NCBI GenBank assembly: GCA_021396245.1
Contig: WNYE01000012.1
Coordinates: forward strand, 62,001-126,000
Origin: Sporothrix humicola
Taxonomy: Eukaryota > Ascomycota > Sordariomycetes > Ophiostomatales > Ophiostomataceae
Reading direction: 5' to 3'
DNA: 64,000 bases
Below the pieces are notes generated by a model. It saw only the letters and a program-made list of their open reading frames with translations. It was not told the origin of the DNA and made no database searches. Shown here piece after piece: positions 42,146-53,622 of this stretch. A program made the translations under genes and the position numbers. How positions within the stretch are numbered: position 1 is the stretch's first letter; every line of letters begins with the position of its first letter.

Positions 42146-45100
42146 AAATTCTCATCATCTCACCCACATTTTTACTTACGGGAGACTTCCGTGTCGACGG
42201 TTCTTTTGTATGGACATTTCCCTGTATCAATGCTCTCCTCAATATTCGACATTTGATATCGAGATCGTTACATGGTGGATGGAGTAGTAGGGCTACCAAA
42301 ATCTCCCAAAATGCCCTCTGGAGCCACAACAAGCATGGAAGCCAAGGCTCCAGCGGTCAGCCGCAAACAAGCGTTGGATATCTCTTGTGCATCATTTCTT
42401 CTTTTTTCACCCTGTTAAGACGTTTTTTTCTTTGTGATGCATGATGCTTGTTTCTTCTTGTGTCGTTCTTTCAGGCTTTTAGCTCTCCACCATTTCCCCT
42501 CTCCCCTGCTAGCAATCAAGCAATCAAGGCGAGACGATGATAGACCAAACCCCTTATGGCTCTGGTAAGCGAGAAACTGCCCACACCACTTTTCGGTGTC
42601 TTCTTGCCCCTGTTTTTACTTCTTTGCTTTGTCTTTTTTTACAGCCTTCCCAGTAATTTTTAGACTTTTCCACCAGACCCCTGGACCAGGCTCGGCCAGG
42701 GCTTGTTTTTCCTTGTCTGTCTGGGCATCTGTTGGTTTGGGGCTTGTTTTTGTTTGAGATGGAACTGTAAAAAATCGTAAAAGACGCACCATTATGTAGA
42801 TTACCCAGGACGTGCTCGTAAAGCGTGCTTGTATATCCGAACAACACTTTGCAAGCAAATCCTACCAAAATCCCGAGTATTAGCAAGACAATTCCAAAAA
42901 TACATATTGCTTTTTCAGCGATCAAAAGTCACAAGGCGGTGTGTGTAAACGTAAACGAAGGCCCAAAGAGGCCAAAAAGAAAAAAAAAAGATGGAGGTGT
43001 TCCTGCAAGTTTTTAGAGAGTGAGACTAACACTTTGAGCGTTAAAAGTTAAAAAGTGGCTTGCATATGGCGTGGACGGGGTGGACAATGCGGCTCGTTTG
43101 GCTGCATCTGAGTGGTCCTTTTTATTGCTCTAGCTTGGAGGACGCGACGACAACGTACATTAGCTCCCTTTTTGAGCCCTCCTTTCACTTTTGTTGACAC
43201 AATCTCTTTCACATTTGCATCTCCTCGCTTGACTTGCCTGCCGAAAGCTGAAATGGTGGGTTTGGGTTTATGGGTCGACGTGGAATGGATCGTGATGCAT
43301 GCTGTTTGTTAGTGTTGAGAGTCATGATCAAAATCGTGATATTTCTCAGGGCCCAATATCCCCAGTATGCCTGTCGACTCTTCAGCAGCCAAGAAAATGC
43401 ACGCTCCGGCAGACAAGTCGAAAAATCAGATGCAGACACAAGCTTCAAAGACCAACTCCAGAACCTGCATCTCTTGTCCAATTCCTCGGCATCATGCACT
43501 TTCTCTCGTGGTGGGTTTGATGTTACATTCGTAAGGAGAAATAACACGGAATAAAAAACAGAAGCACAGCTGGGCTAGCTTCCGCATGGGAAAGGAAAAT
43601 AAAATACGTCGTATGGAATAGGTCGTAAAATCAAACCAACGTGAAAAGACTCAATTTGAGGCCCAAAGAAAACGGTGGGTGGAGCCCGGGCTGAAAAGGC
43701 AATCCAAACGAGACCAGGGCTGCATTTTTTTCGCCTATTCGGCGTTTGATGCAAGCCAAGCTGGAAGTTCTTTTTGAATTTCAGACAGCCTCATAATGCT
43801 TGGTCGTGGTCTTCTTTGCCGACGATCACTGCCCGCTCTCAATTTTCGTCTGGTGTTTAGCAAAATATGAGTACGGGCAACAAGAGCCGGTGTGGTTAAT
43901 TTGATCTGAATTCTGTTAATGTCGTTTCCAACGGCAGATATGCTGATCGAGTTCGTCTCATATTGCAGACTTAACACTGCATGTTATTCGAATCTGTAAC
44001 CTCGCATTATCGTATTAATTTTCGCATGTGAGGGCACATGCTATGTGCTTTGTGCTTTGTGCTTTTTTGTTCTTCCTCGTTTCTGCCTGGTCTGTGCCTC
44101 ATGTTATTCATTTCCGCACATTGGCTCCCTCACAGCCTTGTCGATGCCGGCTGAAGAAAAACGCACACTTCTGCAAGACAAGAAAAAAAAGAGGATACTT
44201 TACGAACGAAAGCAAGTCACCCCATGCCCAGCAAAGCGCCCCTCGCTTTTCGGCACCACATTCTCCACCGCCAGTTCCAGCCCAGCCGAGCCAAGGCCAC
44301 ATAGCTGTTCTGTGGGAGGAGGGCTATCGACGCAATACGCCGTATATCGTACTCGTGATGGCCGTATATGTTTTTCGTCTTTACTTGTCCTTTATTTCTC
44401 TCGCCCTGTTAACCATAACGAGACTAAAGAAGAAGAAGAAAATACACCCCTGCTATCGAAGGAATCAAGAAGAGGCATAATTGAAAAAAGAAGACAAAAG
44501 TTGGACAGGGCGGTGATAACAGTGCATGGCTAAAAGAAAATCTTGCTCCCGGGATTCTTTAACAGCCTGCATACATACTGGACGCGGCTCCTGGATTCTC
44601 CATCTGATATCTGCATGGGGGGAACCCGGACGGCGGCGGTTGTTGCACCAGCGCCATACTCCAAACGGCAACGATGCGGCCGGTGTTTGGCAAAGTGGGT
44701 TCTGGCAGACACTTTTCGACGTTATGATCGCATTCGTCGCTTTCATCTTTCAAAGGAAGCAGGAGTTATTCCTCTTGACCACGAGATTTTGGTGGCCCTT
44801 GTCAATTTTGGTGTTGTCCCTACGAGCTTTGCGTCCCGCGCCAACGTCAACGCCAACGCTCGCCGCCGCACGATGCCGAACGAAATCATGGGGGTGGTAT
44901 GGGTCGGTGAACAAGTTAGACCTCCCAAATAACGAAGGTGGAGTGGGTTTCGATTTTCGATTTTCTCGTTTGTTTTTTCTTCTTCAGTCTCTTTGTTGTT
45001 TCTTTTTCTCTGCGGTCCTCTTCAATCTCTCTCCGCGATTAGCCAGTCCTACGAGACGGAACAAAATCCGCGGTCTCCATTTCTCCATTTTTGGGAGGCG

Positions 45101-48100
45101 TTTTTTCTCGGGATCGATGTGGATGTCCTCAGTCATTTCGAGTTTTTCATATTGCTTCAGTTGTTCTTATGCTCTTTCCCTTTGTCTTGGACGGGCGTGC
45201 CACGCGTCGTGCCTTCCCTTGTTTGCTACGTCCGCTCTTGCTCTGAACACCGAAAGCGCACAGAAATTCAGTTCAGGGGACTTTTTGCTCGCAGCTACAT
45301 AGTAAGAGCTCCGTACGACGTACAACATACTTTTCATGTCGTTGAGAACAATCAACGCGAAGGGCGAATCTCGGCAAAGTTTGAATGCAGTGCACAGACG
45401 TCCCTCCATGTCCGAGGCCAACTTGGCCAAACTCCGTATTCGTGCATACCAGACACGAGACGAGCAGCCGCATCTTTCGTGTGCTTCTAGAACCACGGCT
45501 TCGCTCTTTCCTCTTTCCTCTTTCCTCGTTCTTGTCGTTCTTTTGTTCCGTTGCTCTTTCCATGGGTGGTGTCGTACTTCGTAAACAGGTGGCAGTGGGT
45601 TGCTCTTGCCCTCCTTATCAGGAAAACACATGGCTCGCTCTTGCCTCGAATTGTGTATGGCGTTAGGCCCCGTTGCATTAAGCATCTGACTGCGTTCAGA
45701 CACTGCGTATCAATTCCCCATTTCCCTAGCTTTTGTTCTTTTTGGTCTTCAGTTATCCTGGGGCCTCTCTTGGCCTGCCCAACTTCCAAATCTTCGAGAC
45801 ATGGCCGCCTCAACAATCTAACGTTGAAATACCAGCCATATTGTTTCCTCAAGAAGTAAGAAAACCCGCCCACAGCACGACGATATCTGATACTTTGTTA
45901 GCTTACGGGATCACGCTAGCGGATCGCACTTGCTTTCAAAGTTTGCTCCTCCCTGCACCTGCCTCTCGCCTCGCAAGGACGGCAGTTCCTTCCTGCTGTT
46001 CCCGGCCCCCGATTCTCGCAAATTCGATCTTAAAAAGAGAAAGTGCAAAAGAAGAAATTTGATTCCGACCACAGCCAAGTCTTTGAAAGGTCTGGACCAG
46101 CAGGCCAGTCAGCCGGAAGGAAACAGCCTGCAATTTATGGGAAAGCACATTATGAAATATGAGATAGTAAAGGCCTGAGCATCTCATCAGACATAAGGCC
46201 CTAAACACAAAATAGAGTGTTCATGAACGGCAAGAGCAACCCATGAGATTGGAGTCTCTCGTTCTGTCGAATGCAAAAGGCAAGAACGAAAGCAGGCATC
46301 AGGGAAAGACCAAACGGCATCCAGCTGCGCCTCTCTTTCCTGTTATTCCATGTCGTCCTTTCCTTCCTCCGTCTCCCACCATCGCCAGTAAATACGGAAT
46401 TCCTAGAAAATTTCTCGAAATTCCCAAAGAGCCGGCTGGGCTTCAAGGACTCAAACATGTGCCCGCGCCGCCGTCTGCATCTGCAACTTAACTTTCCTTT
46501 CTCCGAACAGCCCCAACATTCGAAATCAGCCGCCCCGCCCCTCTTTGCTTCCTTCGCCCGACCGCTTCCCGCATGTTGGTGTGTGTGGGTGGTGTGGATG
46601 GTGTTATTGCTATTGTTTCTTTTCCACTCGACGGTGACACCCAACTCCCAGCTCCCAACTCCAACGAGGCGGCTCAGCGAGACTCTTGTTCCTTCTTTTC
46701 TTCCATCAACCGCGAGTCCTTGCTCATTTACCAACTGTCAGATACTCTATTTCTCGACAACAGCCGCTCCACTTTGCTCTGAGCCCCAGACCGCTTCGAT
46801 TGTCAGTTTGTCAGTTTTCTGTTGGAAATCCGAGCAGCTTTCCCAAGTTTGACTCTCATCGAATGTCAACTGGAGCATCACTTGTCACTGGTCCTAGGCG
46901 GGCCACCGCTACCGTTCCAAGCCGCAACTCCCCATTCCCCATCCACAACCCCACTACCCCTACAACTTTAGCTCCCTGACCCTTGTTTTTTCTTTTCTTT
47001 TTTGTGTGCGTCTTTCTTTCTTCTTTTTCTTCTGGCCCGCTTCTTTTCCAGAGCCTCTCTGCTCTCTGGCTCGAAGCCTTCGAGCCTCTTGTCTGCCTTT
47101 CATTCTGCCCTGTCTGTTTCGTTCTTCTTTTTCTTCTTTGGGCAAGCCCACTCTGTTACAGAGTGACAAAGGTCTTCCGCACATCGCTCTCCATAACGAA
47201 TACGGAATCCTCAAGCCACTCAAGAAGACGCGTTCAACTTGCGTATGACCGTGTCATGCCAACGTATCTGCATCTGACAACCACACGTCTTCCTAGTTTT
47301 GCCCCAAGCTTTGCCCACATTTACCGACAAAGCATCTGACGAGTGTTCATCATTCGCATTGTTGTTTCTTGTTCCTTTCAGCGGGTATCGTGCTTGGGTC
47401 CCGCTCTGCCCGTCACTCTTGGGTTTCATGGCGCGGCTTACCTTCTTACCCTGCCAGCCCTGCAACACTACTACGACTTACACGCTGAGACTGGCCTATC
47501 TTGGGGGGAACTTTTGGGCCATTTTATCCCTTTTCTCTCTCACATCTGACACTTTCATCGCCATCATTGCGCCGTTCAATATATGAAAAATGCAACGCAG
47601 TGACAGATACTCAAGTGGAAATAACAAGGGAAGAAAGGGAAAATAAGATTCCAGCCGACAAGACCGCAACAAAAGGACCAGAAAGGACCAGAACAACCAA
47701 AATTAAACCCTGGCGATGCTGATGGCCATTCATCGTGCCCCCCCTCTTTCTGACTTACTCCAACCAGGCACCCTTGTTTTTCCTCCTCAACCCAAGCAAA
47801 GTCAAGAGACGCCCGATTAAAACGGAGCATTCTTGCAGAGCAGCGCAGCACTGCAGGACGCAATCTTTTGGATGCGTATGATGTGTCTTGACTCTTGATG
47901 CTTGTCTTTGCTGGCTTATCCGTCCAATTCTCATCATCTTATTTCCTTATTTTTGGCCAGGCCCATCCGTCATCCTCCCGCCTCATCGACTGCCACCCGG
48001 AATCAAATTCAAAATAGTTATGACGAATCCCCGCAGGGCTGTGAAAACGCAGGGGGACAGACGAGGCCCTGGACCATGCCGTTGCGCGATCCTTACAAAA

Positions 48101-51100
48101 TATATGTACAGTGGTAAGTTCCGTTGAAAAGGCGGAAACTTTCTTTGTCATTCAGTTCCCGGAGATGTTTGATCGAAGCTATCAGCGATGGCAGATAGGA
48201 TGCTTGAAATAGGAGATGCTCGACAGGGTGATGGACATCGCCCACTACATCACGGCCCTACGAGGATGCAATGCATTTGAGTTTACATTTTTAGGGCGAC
48301 CTTTTGCGCTCAACACATATTTGGGCATGATTTTCGTCCTGCATGTGTCATTCGTCCACGACACCAGAGACAGACCAAAAAGACAGGAAAAGGGAAGAAG
48401 CCTGCATTTTGCATTTCTGCAGTTCTGCGGGACTACACAAGACTGCAACGCATTTTTGCACTTTTACCCGTCGCCTACAAATGCAGCTGCATATCTTGCC
48501 ACAAAAAGAAGCAAGTTGGGGGCACCCGTTGGACATTAATGAGCAATGAGGCTTTTACGACATGTTGACCGACATAGAGGCTCTGTCCTGTTGTTGAGAG
48601 GCTCTTTTCAAGGGGCTTCTTTTTGAGCGGGTGGCGGCTTGTTTATTTGCACGTTGCACAACTGAATTTTGCAGGTTTTTGTTTTCTGCCTTTTTGCCCC
48701 TCTGCACGACAGGTCAACGACAGCCGCCACCTCGACCTTCAAGACAACATCGATGACATTATTGGCATCCTGAATACGTCGTGTGTCGTATGCTGCTTGT
48801 TGGAGGATTAACTTCCCACTCACCCGCTCCCCGACCTGCCTTTTTGACCCTGCATCGATGCATTTGGTTCTGCAGCACGCACTTGAACCCATTCCTTCAC
48901 GCTCCTTTTGACTCTTTTTGACTCCCCAGGGCCTTCCCAACCAACCATTGTGCGTTCTTTTCTGTGTTAGTCTGCATGCATTCCCATCACATTCACAATT
49001 TCTCAGTAGAAAAAGGCGGGATCTGTTGAGGTTCTTTTTGTGATTCTTATTTTCGTTAACCTGCAACAGCGCATCCTTCTCTTCATCCCCTCGTCGCTCC
49101 TCTTCCTTCTCGTTTCCCCTCATTGACTCCCACATCCTCTTCGCTCTTCTCGTACGGAGCAATCCGGCCTTTGATTTATTTTTGGGAATACTCGTTTATT
49201 ATCCTTCGATCTCTTCTTGAAATGAGACATATCTCCCAGCATCTGCACGACAGGGATTCTGTGTGCTAGACTCTGACTTCAAAAGACTCTGGACTGCGGC
49301 TACACCGCACCCACGAATGCTCGTCAATATAAAATAATACGGAGTCAAAATCGAGCTGGCCTGTGCACCAAGATAATCCTGCAGAATGTCCCGTCGCGCG
49401 CCGCCCGCAGCACTAGCCGCAGCGTAAAATGCACAGGAAACGCACAGAGACGCTCCATTCTTTCAAGGCGTCCGGGGAGGAAGCGAGATGTTCTCACCGT
49501 CCCGCTTGTCTCGCGAAGCTGTCTCTTTCTCACCAGGGAATGTCAAGATCCCGACTTTTCCTTTTCTCTTGTCCTTTGTCTTTTGGTCTTCCATCTTTGT
49601 CTCGTTCGAATTGTTCCTCCATCTCCCAACGGTCAACTTTTTCTACTCTTTTTCCGTCTTACGCAACCCACCCTTCCGTTTCAAGCCCCGATTCCAACCC
49701 TCGTGTCTCTGTCCTTGCAGTCCAATCAGTTGTTGTGATTGCAAGCCTTCTCCCTGCCCGTTTTGCCATTTGTTAATTTTGTCTTTTGTTAAGCTAGGCC
49801 AGCACTTGCCAGACCAAGCCAAGCCTGGCTTTTCAAACTCGACACCCATGCGATGTCCACGAAATGGCCACGCACGAATGCTCTCAGTCCTACTCAGTAT
49901 CCACGAAAAATGTCCAGTCCTAGCATCCTTGCAAGTCTAGCCCCGGCCCTACCAAACCCAATAAGATCCCAGCTAGCTTGCCCTGGGGCTCTGCTCTTGC
50001 CATTGCCGTCTCCGCCTCAAACGACGCCACCAGAGCACGCTACCACCGTTTTCTGAGGATGACAGCCTGTTCCGGTATGTCCATTCTCCTGATTTTTATT
50101 TTCTTTCTTTCTTTTTTTGTTGTTGTCAAGATGTGGCACAGGGAAATTTAAGCGCAGTGCTTCAGAAGTAAATGGGTATGAACCAAAATAAGACTCACTG
50201 GCCCTGGCCAAAGGCCCGTGAGACCGTAAGGCCCGTAATCCGCCGCACAAAGTACTTCTTTCTTCTCCTACAATAAGAGAGACATTTGGTACCCTGGCAG
50301 CCTGGTCGTACTTTTTTTTTTTCCCTCTCTCCACTTTCTCTCCTTCCTTCCTCCTTCCCTGTCGAGTTCGCATTTTGTTGTGCGGCCAGGCTGTGGCCCT
50401 TGTTCATTGGGAGAATGGTTCCTTGAAATCCTTGAGTTTATTCTGGTTCTTCTGGTTCTTGTCTTGCTTTTCAACTCTCGACTTTTGTCCCTGTCCACTC
50501 AACTGGAAACTCCACTCCCCTCTTTCCTTCCCAGCCTGCAGCATGCCCTCCGCCCGTCTAACACACGCCCACTAGCGCCGCGAGGTCGCAAGGTTCCCCC
50601 CTCCACCACCTTCCCGCAGCGTGCCCTCCTCAACTTCCTCAACCTTGTGTAAAAGTGTTGTGCCCTGTGTAGGTTACAATACAAGGCAAGGCCAGGGTCT
50701 TTGACGGAAGGAGGGCCCAGAACCGTAACGCCAGGGCCCGCCAGCCGCCTGGGAAAGAGGGAAGGAGCCAAGGAACAGAGCTGTGGCCCCTTCCCGCCTT
50801 TTTGAGATCACATCTTCAACGCTGGGCAGTTGGACAGAGATGGACAGGGCTCAGGCACACTCTCACACGCCTATCGCTGATCATCTTTCCCACCATTTTT
50901 GTGTATGCTTTTTTCTCAGGTCGAATGCCGCCTTTTCGACTCACTCCTTATTCTCACCTCCTTTTCTGTGTCGTCGCTTCTTTGCTTCTTCCCTCTTGCC
51001 TCGTAGAATGTTCGTACTTCGCACCTTCCTCTCATTCTTCTTCAACTCCACAAAGAGGGAAAGAGCGATGAACGCCGCACCTTCCGCCACTTAGACAAAG

Positions 51101-53389
51101 ATCACAAGGTCCCCCCTTTTCACCTTTTGTTGCACGAAGGAAAAGCATCATTCTCACCTTTCCTCTCTCACGCATCCACGCGCTTCTCCTCATGTTCGTC
51201 TCTTTGTTTCTTGCTTTTTCCTGATTGCCCTCCCCCCTCCCACGCGCGCACTCTCACTCGCACACATACATCCGTCCCCCGCTAGCCAAGCCGAAGCAAG
51301 CTATCTTTGCGACGTGCGTCTCGTGTTTTGTGCACTTTTGATGTCTTCGCCAACGTCCACTGTACCACCACATCCACAAGCTCATCCACATCGTCCGCGT
51401 TTACGTCGACGCCCGCATCCACTTCCAAGTCAATATCCATACTCAAATCCATATCCGCCGTCGTTGCCTCTTACGCAGACGCGTCAACAAGGGGCAGAGC
51501 ACCAACAGCCTGCGCGTTAAAGTTCAACGGTCTTTGTGGCCCCCTTGTTCTTGTTGGTTCCTTGTGTCCTTGTGTGTCGGCCTGGAACCTCGTGCGTCAT
51601 CAGCCTCATTCTTTTTCTTATTTTTTTTGTCCCCTACCCTTCCCTCGTCCCAGCACTCCGTACTTCGTACACCGTCTTCGCCGCCTCGCCCGAGACCACG
51701 TCTACTTCCTTGTCGACTTCCGCCCGCCGTCGCCAAAAATAGATTACACTGTGCAGGACCGAAACGAGCCGCCTCACTCTCTTTCCTTCTTTCTCTGACA
51801 GCATTTTGCATACGTCTCCGGCTACCAGCAGCAGGCGTGCCGACGAAACAAGAAACAAGAAACAAAACAAAACACAAAACGCCACACAACGCAGTGCACG
51901 ACATTGAACAGCCGCCAAAATAAACAACCCGAACTCGGACCACACACAAAAAATATACGTCACGTTTCCCATGCCACACCGGAACACAGCTATCTAAAGT
52001 CACTATTCTCAGGCACAACGAATACGAGTAACGGTAAAATAAAATAACCCTGGAAAAATAGACAAGGGGAAAAAGAAGAGCCCTTGATTCCCAAGCCCGG
52101 CGCCAAAGACAACAAAACAGAAACGGCCGGTGCAGGCTACGACATATCAAACCTAGCCCCGGCCTTGCCACGCGGCGGGGACAACAAATAACGCCTCAAG
52201 ACTGGAGTCCTCAGCTCACTAAAGAAAAAAAGACGAGAAATCCAAGAACAAAAAGAAACACCGAAAAGAAAACAGGGGCCGCTGTCACAGCAAATAGAAC
52301 AATCGATCTCCATCCGACGATCCTCAACACAGACAAGCTCCAGAGCCTAGCCAGCCAAACAACCAAAGACAACATCATCCAAGAATTTGGGGCCACAAAC
52401 AGCACCTAGAAGACACCACGGCCGGCCAATCCAAGCCCTCGGTGCCCTCTTTGGTTTACAAGTACTCTCTCCCACCTTTGTGTCTCCTTGCCTTCTCTTT
52501 CTCCACGCTCTGACGTCCCACGCCCTCGATTCTCTCCTCCCGTCTCAATCATTCATTCGCCTTTCCCACCAACCTCTCAACCCACTCTGTGCACTCGTTT
52601 TTGCACATTCGTGTTGCCCGCCGTCGCCTCATTTTCAATTTGTTTGTACTTGCCTGCGGCCTACAAACAGTGCCCACTATCCGCTCTGCATGCCCAGTGC
52701 ATGTAAGTGTGTGTGTGTTGCTGCTCTGTGTGGCCCTCTTTACTCGTTGGGCTCCTGTGCGCGCCGCATCGTTGACCACCCCTCCTTGTGTGCTCGAGTG
52801 TATGAGCGTGCGAGTGTGTCTCTGTGTCTAGAATCAATATAGCGGGAGAGCACTCGACGCGTGCTGCCGCCTGTCCAGAAGGAAGAAAGAAGAAAAGGAA
52901 AAAGAAAAGGAAACAAAAAGAAGAAGAGAAGGAACAAAAGGCGAAATAGCCGGTCGGCACGGGCACGCCAATCTGTGGGACAGCTGCAATATTCGATCTA
53001 GTTGCATCTCGAATCTCTTGGGCTACTTTGTCTGAGGTCTCGCCTTGTCAACTCCCGCCGCTTCCTGAGGCCTTGCCTTGTCGTCTGGCCTCTACCATCT
53101 CCTCCTCTCCTCTTCCCTCTCCCAACTCCACTTCGCCCTACGTCGTACCTAGCCTACCTTCATTTTTTCTTTTCCCCGTCCTCTTGTCTTTATCCTCTTC
53201 ACTCTTCAGCCGCTTGCACTACCCCCCCTGTCCGTCTGCACCTCAACTTAACTCCTACTCGTTCCTCTTCTTCCACCAACATCTCCGCGCTCTTTGCCTC
53301 GTCCAACATTACCTGTCTTACCTGGCCCTGTTGCTTCCTTTGCACAGCTTTATTTGTCTGTCGTCTTGTGCTTGCGTGCACTCCACCCC

Positions 53390-53469
53390 ATGGCGATCTG
53401 ATGCCACCGAGGCCCACCCTCTCCGTCAACCTCCTCTCTACATTTCTCATTACTCTCACCTTACACTAG
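53390..53469 (+). promoter_or_regulatory. Candidate overlapping upstream open reading frames of the C2H2 gene
   Basis: ATG 53390 opens a three-codon frame ending in TGA, whose last A begins a second ATG at 53401 (TGATG) with a 22-codon frame ending at 53469. No other ATG lies between there and the main start at 53623. If this stretch is in the mRNA leader, it could limit translation by termination and re-initiation. Whether it is transcribed is unknown. Confidence 0.35.
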
Positions 53470-53622
53470 TATCTATTATCCACCTTCTTCCCTGTCTTGG
53501 ATTTGTTATATTTTTCTACCCCCTTCGCCTTCTTCTTCCCCCCCTTCTTCTCTCCTTCCCCGTCTTCTTGATAATATCAAGCCGTCCCCTTTACCCAGCA
53601 GGGACGAGCACGGCCGGAAGAT

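Larger units (their letters stand above)
39874..53622. other. 13.7 kb region without recognisable genes
   Basis: I scanned both strands and found no frame with family resemblance, no plausible exon chain and no transposon. Frames of 100-260 codons are present, but their translations are Cys/Phe/Ser/Leu- or Arg/Lys-biased chance products of CT-rich (plus-strand) DNA, and many lack an ATG start. The first 2-3 kb are AT-rich; from about 44 kb on, the plus strand is increasingly CT-rich, ending in a strongly CT-rich stretch before the C2H2 factor gene. It may hold a long regulatory region, long leader exons or non-coding RNA. Confidence 0.55.

Noticed and set aside
42554..42925. Minus-strand frame with a membrane-like N-terminus
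   Set aside because: It lacks an ATG at its start, the hydrophobic part is short and AT-derived, and the rest is Arg/Lys-rich random sequence.
43735..43977. 80-codon minus-strand frame in the gene-free region
   Set aside because: Composition is borderline protein-like, but there is no ATG, no adjacent exon and no recognisable motif.
44526..45302. A 258-codon plus-strand frame and an overlapping 129-codon frame in the gene-free region
   Set aside because: Both occupy the same DNA in different frames, neither shows coding-like composition or any known domain, and the longer one ends in a Phe/Cys/Ser-rich chance stretch.
51524..52171. A 215-codon minus-strand frame
   Set aside because: Cys/Leu/Val-rich then Arg/Lys-rich, typical of the reverse of CT-rich leader DNA; no start context and no family match.
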